Of a DNA stretch of 64,000 nucleotides, positions 30,816 to 40,899 are shown piece by piece. The notes beneath the pieces are model-generated. The model made no database searches. It saw nothing but the letters and a program-made list of their open reading frames with translations, and was not told the origin of the DNA. Every line of letters starts with the position of its first letter. Within the stretch, counting starts at the first letter, position 1. The stretch covers positions 107,258,583 to 107,322,582 of the forward strand of contig OY744532.1 of NCBI GenBank assembly GCA_963556195.1, written 5' to 3'. Source of the stretch: Sepiola atlantica (taxonomy: Eukaryota > Mollusca > Cephalopoda > Sepiida > Sepiolidae). A program made the translations under genes and the position numbers.

Positions 30816-30889
30816 ACACCTGCTTGCAAAACAATTCAGCTCTTGAGTAAGTACTTTAGTATAACCTGCTAATCCACACATGTACTGAC

Positions 30890-31655
30890 ACAACTGATCT
30901 CTACAAAGCCACCATCCTCCCATGCATGGAGTAGTGTTGCCACATCTGGGCTGCTGCATCATTCACCCTGCCAGAGAGTTCAACATTCAAACTCTTCGGC
31001 CTAACCTTCACAGGTAACATGAATTGGAACAAATACATTGAAGATATTGCCAAGGCTGCAGCTAAGAAGGTGGGCTCCCATTACCGTATTAGTAAACTCC
31101 TCACACCTGACATTATCCTGTATCTCTACAAAGCTACCGTCTGCCCATGCATGGAGTATTGTTGCCACATCTGGGCTGGTGTATCATCTACTAGTCTCTC
31201 CCTCTTTGACAAGGTCCAAAACAGAGTTGCCAACCTAATAGGTCCCTCACTGTCAACCAAGCTGTCCCATCGCCGCAATGTTGCATCCTTGTGCCTGTTT
31301 TACAAGTACTTAAATGGAATGTGCTCCGATGAACTTGCTGCTTTGGTGCCCATCGACGTAAATACACTAGACCAACTCGACAATCAGCTAAGTCCCATCC
31401 ATTTAATGTGGAGGTCTCTAGACGCCGGAGAGCCTTCTACTCCAATAGCTTCTTTCTTCATGTTGCCGGCCCCTGGAACTCTCTTCCTGCTCCCTGTTTC
31501 CCCGATTGTACCGACATGCAGAAATTTAAAACTTATGTAAACAGATATCTCGCTGCACAGCTCCCAACTTAGGATGACCCCCAAAACTTACACCCTAATT
31601 CTCAGTAGCCCCTTACGTCTACAGTGGCGGCCTGCCTTGTTTGCAATGAACTATG
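30890..31655 (+). mobile_element. CR1-like LINE 3' end, subfamily A, rearranged
   Basis: The frame 31019-31540 holds MNWNKYIEDIAKAAAKKVG, ILYLYKATVCPCMEYCCHIW, FDKVQNRVANLIGPSLS and HRRNVASLCLFYKYLNG, the ORF2 C-terminus. Bases 30890-30975 duplicate the CTACAAAGC...ATGCATGGAGTA part, so the copy is rearranged. The frame is shifted near 31430. Its 3' end is CTACAGTGGCGGCCTGCCTT and an A-rich tail. Confidence 0.8.
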
Positions 31656-31984
31656 ATAAAAAAAAATAAAAACAAAAAAAAAAACTGCCCCCTGGGTAGA
31701 AGTTCTGTACTCAATGATGTGGCGAAGCTCTCCGGAAAGTGTAAGCAATTCGTTAATTTTCGTTAAATTAAAAATGAATCTGACAAAATACAAGTATCTT
31801 TCTTTACAACATTTAATTTGCAGGAGTGAGTCTTGGAACGATTGCAATTTCTTCTTTCAGGGTTTCGACATATTTAAATATTTAGACATGAGAATGGGAG
31901 CGATTTCAAAATTTAATCCCTCAATTGAGGTGAATAAAAAAAAGTGTAGTAACTGTTCTGTATTCGGTTGATGATGAAAGTTCC

Positions 31985-32036
31985 TCAAGACTGACTTTGC
32001 TCTCGTGGGGAGGCAAGTGAATAGGGACTTGTTTTG
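31985..32036 (+). repeat. U2-headed SINE, 3' fragment (+)
   Basis: Shares CTCGTGGGGAGGCAAGTGAA and TAGGGAC with the 3' end of the U2-headed SINE family. No head. A similar fragment lies at 52014-52065. Confidence 0.55.
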
Positions 32037-33264
32037 TTTTTTTTCTGCGTTTTCGAAATGTTAAAATAAAATCATCTCTTCATTCATTTATTTTTTAAAA
32101 ACGAAATCAGTTCGTTTTACAACTGAAAAGCTATGAATATTTTATATTCTAGTTTTTATGTTTTTAAAAACACACGTGTTCAGGGGCAGGAGTATCTGTG
32201 ACGTACATAAGGTTGCCATTTTACGCGTTGTGTTATCGCTGACGGAGGAAACAGAAAAGGACAACCACAAAGTAACATTTGGATTCACATACATATACAT
32301 TCTCAGACAAACAAAAGGAGGAATATGAACGCTGTCATGTGGTGCACAAAATAATACAAAAAGGGAGAGAACAACAGACATATGTACTAAACAAACAATA
32401 CATTAAGGTCCCAAACATAATTAGAAAGAACACATGTTGTCAGGGTCATAGATAGAGAAATATGTGTGAGCAATGAATAAGTAAATGTTACTTACTTTGT
32501 GTTGTTTGTCTCAGAGTCTATGCGACTGCTATCAGGAGACGTAACCTACAGGCAAAACCTGATAGGTGGCATCTGACCAAATAGCCATAAAGGCCATGCT
32601 TCAATGAGAAGCAGTGGATAGAACGTCCATACACCTTGAATGACGTGTCAAACAGAAACTAGGATCTCGTCCTAAATTCCGCATGCGAGTGGAACGATAT
32701 TACAATCTCTCGCATTAAGAGAGTGCATTCCCTAACGTGAGCACCGAATACACCCAAGGGTGATAGCTTTGATAATTTTGGCTCAACACAACAAACACCA
32801 CGCGTTCTTCTCCATTTATCTACTCCCCCTCCCGGCCCTATTATCGGGTATTATTCGCGCACTCGTTCTGTTGTGAAGGTACCGTGATAGCAGGAGTCAC
32901 ATCTTGCGTGTGACGACAATGCACAGCGGAAAAACAAGACATTGCCATCAAAGCATTCAACGAATATGTTTAAAAATAGATCATTTTAGCATAAAAATGA
33001 AAACAAGCAGTCTTCCTAAAGCTGTTTTTGCGATAGCAACAAAACTATTGAACAAAAATCAATAAATTTATTAAAACAAGAAAATAATGTGAAAGAAATA
33101 AAATACTTAATTATTTATTTTGTTTGTATTATTTCGACTATTCGGATTACTCAAATATCTTGCTGCCCTACTCCCCAACTAGGTTGCCCCCTCCCCACTA
33201 TAAAACTTGCAATATGCTTTGTTTGGAGTGAAGAAAAGTTTTAAAAAGAATTTTTTTTTTTTTA
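32037..33264. other. Intergenic stretch, no gene seen
   Basis: Includes an unassigned region with short open frames on the minus strand (32142-32381). No recognisable domain. Confidence 0.5.
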
Positions 33265-33410
33265 AATACTATTCTCATCTTGGATGTTATTCTCTCGTTT
33301 CGGCCGATGTAACCTCCGACCTTGTTCTTGTCAAACTCAAGAATCTTTATGTCAACCTCGGGAATCTCTATGAATTTCTAACCGAACCCTTTATTTAACC
33401 CGCATGAAAT
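33265..33410 (-). mobile_element. tRNA-SINE tail, hammerhead-like, copy (-)
   Basis: Contains the complement of GGTCGGAGGTTACATCGGCC and CGAAACG, followed by body sequence. The head is missing, replaced at 33418 by a U2-headed SINE. Confidence 0.6.
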
Positions 33411-33419
33411 GACCTACAC

Positions 33420-33631
33420 AAGGTCCCTATTTACTTGCCTCCCCTCAAACAGTTAGACACACAACCCATTTTTAATGTGGAGAAAATCCAGCTCCCCAAA
33501 AAGAGACACACTAGGTTGGGATAAAAATTTGAATTGCCTCAGTCTAGAAGGATTTCTCCTTCACCGACCGAAGACAGAAAAGATGGTGTGGTATCAGAAC
33601 AGATGTTACACTTTGCTCCTACCCCACAAGG
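33420..33631 (-). mobile_element. U2-headed SINE, copy 1
   Basis: On the minus strand the 5' head reads GTAGGAGCAAAGTGTAACAT then CTGTTCTGATACC, close to U2 snRNA AAGTGTAGTATCTGTTC. The body runs through AATTTTTATCCCAACCTAG, GGAGCTGGATTTTCTCCAC and ends GGCAAGTAAATAGGGACC. No A-tail is evident. Confidence 0.7.
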
Positions 33632-33771
33632 TCGATGTGCCGTGAAACAAAATTCTAACCCAATCCGAAAAGACTTGAAGCACTTCCAAATATTCTTTAT
33701 TTTTTAATTTTGTTCATAGTTCATATTTAGCTTAAGATATTATGGTCTTTTGGTACAATTGAAGCAGGATT

Positions 33772-33870
33772 AGCTCAAGAATCTTTGTCAAACTCGGGGA
33801 TCTTCATTGTTCTCATTCCGTCAGCCATGACCGTGTATAAGTCTTAAGTAAGTAATTTCACCCGAATAAG
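33772..33870 (-). repeat. tRNA-SINE body fragment (-)
   Basis: Shares TCCGTCAGCCATGACCG and AAGTCTTAAGTAAG with 50220-50260 on the same strand. Head and tail incomplete. Confidence 0.5.
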
Positions 33871-34317
33871 CACGACTTGTGGTCCACACTGAAAATCACT
33901 TAACTAATATTCATCTTCTGTCTACAATTACAGCCCAACGGAAAAAGTAAAGACACACACAAATCGGAACTCTAATCAAACGTACCTATTTCTAACGCGC
34001 GTTTCTTTTTCCTCACTTCAAACCTTCTACAAATGAGAACATTTCAACACAAACACGAACAATTATAAGGGCTGGTCTTAGTTGTGGCTGTTTCAAGACC
34101 AAGAGGGATCACGTCGGGGTCACCATTTATAAAGGTGTTGGTCTTATTTGTGAGTGTTGAGACAAACTCTTATATATTATTAGTAAGTAACGAAAACCGT
34201 CGCACGAAAGGAAAAACAAACCCTTTTTTATAACAACGACGAAAGGGTTTATTCAATTTTTTTTTTAACATATATATACACGTGTCCATGGATTATTTTT
34301 ATGTACGTATAAAATTA

Positions 34318-34319
<2 letters not shown>
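33871..34319. other. Spacer, no gene seen
   Basis: No recognisable feature. Confidence 0.5.

Positions 34320-34383
<64 letters not shown>
34320..34383. repeat. TA/TG microsatellite
   Basis: (TA)n followed by (TG)n, 64 bp. Confidence 0.95.
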
Positions 34384-34384
<1 letters not shown>

Positions 34385-34509
34385 ACATGCTGCACTGATA
34401 AGAGCGTAAGCTTTAAACGCCGGCGTATGTAATTCAATATTTATTTGTAAATATTATTATAATTATTATAAAGCCCTTTTAATAAATGAAAGGTTTTTGG
34501 GTTTTTTTT

Positions 34510-34695
34510 AACGTAATTCACCCCAAACAAGGCAGGCCGCCACTGTAGACGTAAGGGGCTACTGAGAAAAAAGAAAAGGGGAGAAGGTAGGGGGGTCAAC
34601 CTAAATTGTCTGTTTACATTAGTTTTACATTTCTGCATGTCAGTACCGTCAGGGAAACAGGGGGCAGGGAGGGAGTTCCAGAGGCCAGCAGCACA
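34510..34695 (-). mobile_element. CR1-like LINE 3' end, subfamily A (-)
   Basis: Complement of the subfamily A 3' end (GGCAGGCCGCCACTGTAGAC). The part encoding the ORF2 end is short. It is cut short by the 5S-derived sequence at about 34697. Confidence 0.7.
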
Positions 34696-34699
34696 ATTA

Positions 34700-34822
34700 C
34701 CTATATCGTTTGGTATAATCGCGTTGACACACCGGTTCTTATTATATCGCCGAAGTTAAGCGACATGGAGCCTGGCCAGTACCAGATGGGTGACCATTTG
34801 GGAATGCTAGGCGCTGTATGTC
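34700..34822 (+). repeat. 5S rRNA-derived sequence, copy 2
   Basis: GTTGACACACCGGTTCTTAT, CGAAGTTAAGCGACATGGAG, CTGGCCAGTACCAGATGGGT and GACCATTTGGGAATGC align with 5S rRNA and with 30706-30815. It continues into unrelated sequence to about 34960, ending in a CTTCTTCTTC run. Possible full SINE3-like element of about 260 bp. Confidence 0.75.
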
Positions 34823-34960
34823 ATCTTCCTATGATCGGGATATACATGCGTCTGGAGACCGTTTGTGAATTTGATATTCCCTAGAAACTTCCTCCTTTCA
34901 GAGGAAGCCGGTATAGCCCGCCCAGGGCTAATACCACACTAGGTATTACCGGTTCCTCTT

Positions 34961-36175
34961 CTTCTTCTTTGGTATAAGTGGAAGAAAGTTGGACAGTGTC
35001 CGAGTGAGGAAACGAAAAGTATAAAGTTCTTTGCATTGTCGAAAGTCTGTCAGCAGTTTATCTTCAGTCTTGAGTGTCCAGTGGACAGGGACAGGAGAGG
35101 GAAAAGAGACTTATTTCCTCGTTGCTTTCAGGAATCTCTCTGATGACCGACCGTGATTCCCAAACTGGCTGAAGTAGTTCTTCAGGGGGACAGATGGAAT
35201 CAATGAACTCTGCAAGCTGATTGGTCAGCGTGTGACCAAATTGCATAACAGGGACATTTCTCCGAGAGAGAAAGTAAGTCTTTACTTATGACTACTGCAC
35301 AATTTTCTCACCCAAATTTCTTAGTAAATTTGTAAATATATCTTTTGTTCCCTAACCATGCTTTTATCTCGTTCATTTACAACAACCATTTTTGTCTATA
35401 TCAACCCGTATTACATACAAGTTAGTATCGTCTGTAGTGATAATCGAACCTTCAACCTCGAGGACTGGTTCCGAAACACAGTATTTCTCTGTTGAGTTGA
35501 GAGTAGTAAAATAAATATTCTCATTTTATGAATGATTCCATGATAAACACGCACTGAGATATGGCAGTAATATAAAATGATTTGTTACAGTGGAAAATTG
35601 GTATTATTCTACATTAGGACCCTATGTTGAATAATGGCCCTGTGAGGCCGAACACATGTTGAGTGGACGTATGTGTGGAGGATCGTTTGGTTTGGCTTGC
35701 GCGATTTAGTGCGGGTGAACCCGTACAACAGAGTGCAAAATAGGGCTGTTCTCACAGTCAGAGCTCACAAACGTTGACAGGGCCACCACGTTGACGAGAC
35801 CTCAGGTCAAGGGTCAAAATGCACTTGCGCATAAGGGTTCTGTGACGTCACGGGTTCTTGTGTGGGAAACTGAGTTTTGCCAGTCTGGTTTTTGGAAGCA
35901 AGCTGAACAGACGTATTTTCTCCATATAGTCTGCAAATGATTAGGGGAATTTATTTCCCTAAGAAAATACAGGCATGAGATTTCTTCTTCCCCCCTCATC
36001 GAATGGCTAAGGACTTAAGCTAGGAATTAACTACGATAAAGTAGTAATTTGGTTTCTCCCTCAACGTTTAGTGAAACATCTCCAAGAGCGACGGTAGACT
36101 GACGCCTGAATAAAACCAATCAAAATTTAAAAGATTGTTTGTCTCGTGAATCGAATTATGAAGGTTTTCTTGCAG
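34961..36175. other. Intergenic stretch, one unassigned frame
   Basis: A 60-codon minus-strand frame at 35064-35246 (AEFIDSICPPEELLQPVW) has coding-like composition but no recognised family. At 35420-35475 the complement of GGTTCGATTATCACTACAGA marks a tRNA-SINE head fragment on the minus strand. Otherwise unassigned. Confidence 0.4.
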
Positions 36176-36289
36176 ACACAGCGGACGGCGATGTTCACGG
36201 AAGTACAGAAACGAAGAAAGAACTCAACCACTAGACGGCATCGAGACGACACCCCTCCGCGACGAAGAAGAAAAAGTATGAGTAATTAA
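36176..36289 (+). CDS. Candidate terminal exon, arginine-rich
   Basis: A pyrimidine-rich acceptor (GGTTTTCTTGCAG ending at 36175) is followed by 37 in-frame codons and TAA. The predicted peptide is basic (QKRRKNSTTRRHRDD, then PPRRRRKSMSN). No family was recognised and no upstream exon was located. It might be the C-terminal end of an unannotated transcript or coincidence. Confidence 0.25.
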   Translation, partial: TQRTAMFTEVQKRRKNSTTRRHRDDTPPRRRRKSMSN

Positions 36290-37194
36290 GGACTATGTAA
36301 CACCTATGCTAGTTCACCACCAAAAGAAAAATGAGATTCTACTTTTGAGGAGGGGGGATGGGAGCGATTACGTGTAAGCACCCTGAAAAAAATAAACAAA
36401 TATTTTAGACTTTAACCTGGGGGATCAGTTTAGCATATAAATTTAACATAAAATGATCAACCACTTTCCGACCAGATAGCGTTTGAACAACATGTAACCA
36501 TTTTCTGGTTTTAGTTAAATCTTAGGTTTTTTTGTTTTGTGTTTTTAGATTTTTCTTGGAGGAGGGTGGTGCTATGTTGCCACCCGGCCTTAGGGTTACT
36601 GATAGGGAAATTTTTTGTTTGATTTTTACGGATTTCTTCTGTTTATTTATTTGCAAATATTAGTTTGTTTTCTGATTTTTGCGGATTAAATTGTATTTTT
36701 AAAGACATTTTCTTCGGCAATCTTCTATATTAGATGTTCGATTATTATAATTATTACTTCATTTTTAGTAAACAGTTCGATTTTATTATTAACGTTTCAC
36801 AAAAACAAACCTACCCTACCTAACCTTACCACTAACCCTAACTAGGTGGTAACATTTTGATAAATACCCTTTGAATTTATTATTTGTTAATTAATTAATA
36901 TTTGCAAAAATGAAAAAAAAAAAAAACAAATCCGCAAAAATCAAATTATTATTAGCAAAATAATCCACAAAAATATAATTTCATCGACAAAAAAATCAGA
37001 AAAAAAAAACATTAGTATTTGCAAAATAATCCGTAAAAATAAGAAAATAAATTAATTTTTGCAAAATAAAAAAAAATAATAAATCCACAAAAATCAGACA
37101 ACAAATTAATAATTTACACTTTGACCGTTTTAAAAATCAGACAGAACTAATCAATACAATTTGGCAACCATTTTGGGAGCTAACCGCTTCAATA
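36290..37194. other. Intergenic stretch with a dispersed repeat fragment
   Basis: About 36355-36600 resembles 39560-39730 (GATTACGT, ACCCTGAAAAA, ATAAATTTAACATAAAATGATC) and shares the TTGCCACCCGG/CCTTAGGGTTA end with the fold-back at 56139-56578. A telomere-like CCACTAACCCTAACTAGG lies near 36830. Confidence 0.5.
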
Positions 37195-37275
37195 TTAACC
37201 ACATTGTATCTCGCTGTTTATTTACTTTTCCCCCCACCGAGGAAGATGTGGCACAAGGCCGGAAAGTATGTGAAG
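37195..37275 (-). repeat. SINE 3' fragment related to the U2-headed family
   Basis: Complement of CTTTCCGGCCTTGTGCCACA, like the 3' part of the copy at 61417-61753. No head. Confidence 0.45.
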
Positions 37276-37337
37276 CCGGTACGGATTCGCTGTTATGATA
37301 ATTCACATCAAACTGACATTTTAATAATGACAAAACA

Positions 37338-37354
37338 GCGAACAAACAAAAAAA

Positions 37355-37383
<29 letters not shown>
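37338..37383. repeat. (AAAT)n microsatellite
   Basis: AATAAATA-type run at the 3' side of the following SINE. It may be its expanded tail. Confidence 0.85.
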
Positions 37384-37385
<2 letters not shown>

Positions 37386-37596
37386 CTTGCCTCCCCACGA
37401 GGTTAGTTAGACACAAGGTCGGTATTTAATGTGGAGAAACCCCAGTTCCCCAAAAAGGGCACCCTGGATTGGGACACAATTCTTTTTAATTGCCTCAGTC
37501 TAGAAGGATTTCTCTTTCACTGACACTGACCGAGACAGAAAAGATGGAGTGTAGTACCAGAACAGAAACTACACTTTCCTTTCCTAGCCAAAAGAT
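37384..37596 (-). mobile_element. U2-headed SINE, copy 2
   Basis: Minus-strand head CTTTTGGCTAGGAAAGGAAA then GTGTAGTTTCTGTTCTGGTA, matching U2 CTTTTGGCTAAGATCAAGTG and TAGTATCTGTTC with a few changes. The body and 3' end CCTCGTGGGGAGGCAAGT are shared with the other copies. The 3' tail runs into the (AAAT)n tract. Confidence 0.7.
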
Positions 37597-37620
37597 TGAA
37601 GAGGTAGCATTATTTGGGTG

Positions 37621-37746
37621 CTCTTTTACATTGGGACCCGCGTTAACTTTGACCCCCGTCGTTAGGATTAGGGTTAGCAGTAGAGTTAAAGTTAAGGTTA
37701 TGATTTAGGGTTATGGTCAAAGTTAGCGCGGGTCCCAATGTAAAAA
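37621..37746. repeat. Fold-back with telomere-like interior
   Basis: Arms of about 33 bp, 37621-37653 and 37715-37746, share CTTTTACATTGGGACCCGCG with its complement. The middle is TTAGGATTAGGGTTAGC followed by TTAAGGTTATGATTTAGGG. No target duplication was recognised. Confidence 0.7.
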
Positions 37747-37749
37747 AGT

Positions 37750-38025
37750 ACCATTATTTGTATTATTCGGACTACTATTTTCACATTGGTTGTTATATTC
37801 ATAACAGTTCGGCCGATGTAACCTCCGACCTTCAGGTGCATCTTTTCGAATTTGGAAACCTAATAGTTAAAATTCCGTACGGGTTTCCGAGTCTGACATA
37901 AAGATTGGCAAGTCCAAAAAGATGCAATTGACGAAGGTCGGAGGTTACATCGGTCGAAACGTTGTGAAAATAATAATTAAGGTGAGAACAGAAGTTCGAA
38001 TAATCTAAATAATACAAAAAGCATC
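37750..38025. repeat. Head-to-head pair of tRNA-SINE tails
   Basis: The minus-strand copy (37750-37860) and the plus-strand copy (37900-38025) share ACATCGG-CGAAACGTTGT, GGTCGGAGGTTAC and AATAATCTAAATAATAC. They meet at about 37880. Bodies are truncated so that only tail parts remain, with both 3' ends outside. Confidence 0.7.
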
Positions 38026-38830
38026 AATCCTTATCTCAAAAATTCCGAAACACAACAATCTCTCATTTTTTTTTTTTTATTTTGAAAAACATTAAAATTA
38101 ATATTTCGTCGCTTTAAAATAAACAAAATCAGAATCAACTGACTTAAAAAAAAAACCCACATATTTATAAAAAAAAAAAAAAAGAAACCCTTTTTAAAGA
38201 CTGAAGAATACAAAAAAGGGACCCAAAAAAGGGGAAAGTAAATGTAATTATTGTTATTAAAATTAATATTCATTCATTGTTTTTCTTTTTTTTATATACG
38301 TGAAAACGAAATCACGCTTTTTTTTTAAACAAAATCTTAAGGTGCGTGTTTTTTTTTTTTTTTGTGTGTTTTATTTTGTTTTTGCTATAAAGAAAGGAAA
38401 AATATATATTAACAACAGAGTTGCGTTTTTGAGCCATGTTGCTGGTTCTAACGGTGCCGATATAAATCTTTTGGGTAAGTAGATTGTACTTACGTGATTT
38501 CCACCGCCTTCTCTTTAATTGCAACATCTAATCCGTGTGTGTGGAAGACGAAGAAGAAAGATTGCTTTAAGTAATGTACGTGATGTGGTCGTCATGACCA
38601 TCTTTTACCAAAAACCATTATGATCAATATTATTATTAGGATTATGATTATTATTTCAATATTATTATTATGATTATGATTATGATTATGATTTCACACC
38701 GAAAAATGAACGGAGCGAAAGGCAAACGCGAGGTTCTTCTTTTTCTAGAGATTCCATTTTAATCTTAGCAACAGGAATCTTCTGGTATTCTCTTTTTCCA
38801 CCATCGTTCCATTTTTACGGACGTTACTCG

Positions 38831-38875
<45 letters not shown>

Positions 38876-38959
38876 GGGGCGAGGGAGGGGGGTGAGAATG
38901 ATGATTCGATCTACCTTTCCCCTACCCTCATCGTTATCCCTCTCCTCCTTCCATAGAAC
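38026..38959. other. AT-rich then GA-rich stretch
   Basis: A-runs and T-runs at 38060-38370, an ATTATGATTATG repeat at about 38625-38700 and a (GA)n run at 38833-38873. No gene. Confidence 0.6.
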
Positions 38960-39132
38960 ACCTGCCTCCTATTCGCAACTCCCTCGCCCAACCCCTAACC
39001 CTTTCCGTCGACAGCTACATTAGCAGCGGCACATTCAATGCCAGCAACATTGCAAGCACTTCAAACACTAGCACGGCGGCAACGACCACGGCGTTGCACA
39101 TGCAACAGAACTTGTTGGCAATCATTTATTAA
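38960..39132 (+). CDS. Candidate terminal exon, Ser/Thr/Ala/Asn-rich
   Basis: A long pyrimidine tract ends in CCATAG at 38959, a strong acceptor. The in-frame stretch encodes EHLPPIRNSLAQPLTLSVD, YISSGTFNASNIASTSNTST, AATTTALHMQQNLLAIIY and TAA at 39130. Upstream exons were not found. The CT-rich acceptor could simply be microsatellite-derived. No family is recognised. Confidence 0.25.
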
Positions 39133-39889
39133 TTTTTAAAAATAAAAAAAGAAAGAAAAAAAAATGGGGTTATAATCTTGCGTAAAAGGTAAGAAAAAAA
39201 AAGCAAAAGAAATGTTTTTTTGTTGTTCTTTTTTTGGGCGGTTTTTAAGTACTATTTATTTATATTATGTCTGTTGTGTTCAGCCGTGACCACCGAGAGA
39301 CTACATAAAGGCCTGACTGACTGGACGTGACGTCATACAAAATAGGATACTTTCGAACTTTCTTGTCAGAAGCAATTTTGTTTCGGTTCATTTTGAGTTT
39401 TGTATTGCCTGCGTTACATTATTTACTTTACACCCTAACCCCACGAAAAAGATCGTAAAGAGAAAGATTTTTTTGTTTTGTTTTTTGTTATTTTTGTACA
39501 TTTGTAGATTAACACCCTCCGCTGCCCCCCCCCCCCCCAAAAAAAATGAAATTCACCTTGTTAGGTGATTACGTATGACCGCCCTGAAAAACTTGTCAGA
39601 AAGAAGAAGAAAAAAAACCAGAAAAACAATTATTTTAAAAGTTAAAGTGTGTGAAAGGGCAGTTTCATAGATAAATTTAACGTAAAATGATCCCCCATTT
39701 CCGGACCATTCTAGCGTTTTAGAGCAGTTAACGATTTTTTTTACCACTAACCCAAAGTCCGAGTGGTTGCCAGTAAAGATTAGGTTAGAAGACTGTAACG
39801 AAAATTTATTGCGGATGTTTTGAAAAAAAACAAATTTAGTGGTGAAGGTGAAATGCAACTTTGATTGAAAGTTGTTTTGTCTTTAAGAG
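39133..39889. other. Spacer with dispersed repeat fragment
   Basis: Includes a C-run at 39525-39538 and the repeat shared with 36355-36480 at about 39560-39730. No gene. Confidence 0.5.
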
Positions 39890-40345
39890 TTAAAAAATAT
39901 CTAATACGTCCCTCACTATCCACCAAGCTGCAGCCCCTGTCCAATCGCCGCAATGTTGCAACCTTGTGCTTGTTTTACAAGTACTTCAATGGAATGTGCT
40001 CCGATGAACTTGCTGCTCTGGTGCCCCCTTCCCCCTCGACGTAAATACACTAGACCAACCCGACAATCAGCTAAATCCCATCCATTCACTGCGGAGATCT
40101 CCAGATGCCGGAGAGCCTTCTACTCCAATAGCTTCTTTCCTCGTGCTACCGGACTCTGGAATTCCCTCCCTGCTCCCTGTTTCCCCGACATGCAGAAATT
40201 AAAAACTAATGTGAACAAGCATCTCGCTGCACAGCTCCCAACTTAGGATGACCCCCAAAAACTTACACCGTAATTCTCAGTAGCCTCTTACGTCTACAGT
40301 GGCAGCAAGCCTTGTTTGGGGTGAACTATGTTGAAAAAAAAAAAA
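39890..40345 (+). mobile_element. CR1-like LINE 3' end, subfamily A (+)
   Basis: A frame-shifted remnant covers the segments equivalent to HRRNVA, LCLFYKYFNGMCSDELAAL and (39953-40246) TRQSAKSHPFTAEISRCRRA, SFFPRATGLWNSLPAPCFP, then QKLKTNVNKHLAAQ. The 3' end is CTACAGTGGCAGC and an A-tail near 40345. Confidence 0.8.
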
Positions 40346-40535
40346 AGAGTTAAAAATATCGGGTACAAAATTGATTTAACATCAGAAAAAGGAGACAATA
40401 CAAAATGCAGAATAACCGAAACGAAATTGCTCCAAGCAAGAAAGTTCAATAGCACCAAAAATAGATCTATCAGCAGTCACAGCCGAGGTAAAGAATAAAA
40501 ATCCCTGAGTCAGCTTAAAAGAACAAAGCGACAGT
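40346..40535. other. Short spacer, no gene seen
   Basis: Nothing recognised. Confidence 0.5.
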
Positions 40536-40899
40536 GTTCCTATTTACTTGCCTCCCCACGAGGGCAGAATTAGACACAAGCCCTTTTTTTTTTCGAAATC
40601 GCTCCAGACAAGGCATGAAGCCACTTGACGTAAGGAGCTAAAAAAAAATACTACTTCAAGATAAAAAAAAAACTAGCCAACGATAAATGTTATGGTTAGA
40701 TTCTGATCCAGAAAACAGCAATTCTTCCCCCTTTGTCAGAAACATCGCTCATGGAATGTGAGGACTAAAGGAAAAAATAAGGGAAGCGAGAGTTACAAGG
40801 CTGTTTTTAATGTGGGGAAAATCCAGCTCCCCAAAAAAGGGCACTCTGGATTGGAACAAAAATAATTACACTTTGTTCCTAGGCAAAAGGCCAAGAAAG
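40536..40899 (-). mobile_element. U2-headed SINE, copy 3, interrupted
   Basis: Minus-strand 5' end CTTTCTTGGCCTTTTGCCTA then GGAACAAAGTGTAATT at 40899-40864, closely U2-like. The body is interrupted at about 40583-40800 by a CR1-like subfamily B tail (-) and by sequence also found inverted at 43250-43375. The family 3' end CGTGGGGAGGCAAGTAAATA lies at 40565-40540. Confidence 0.75.
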
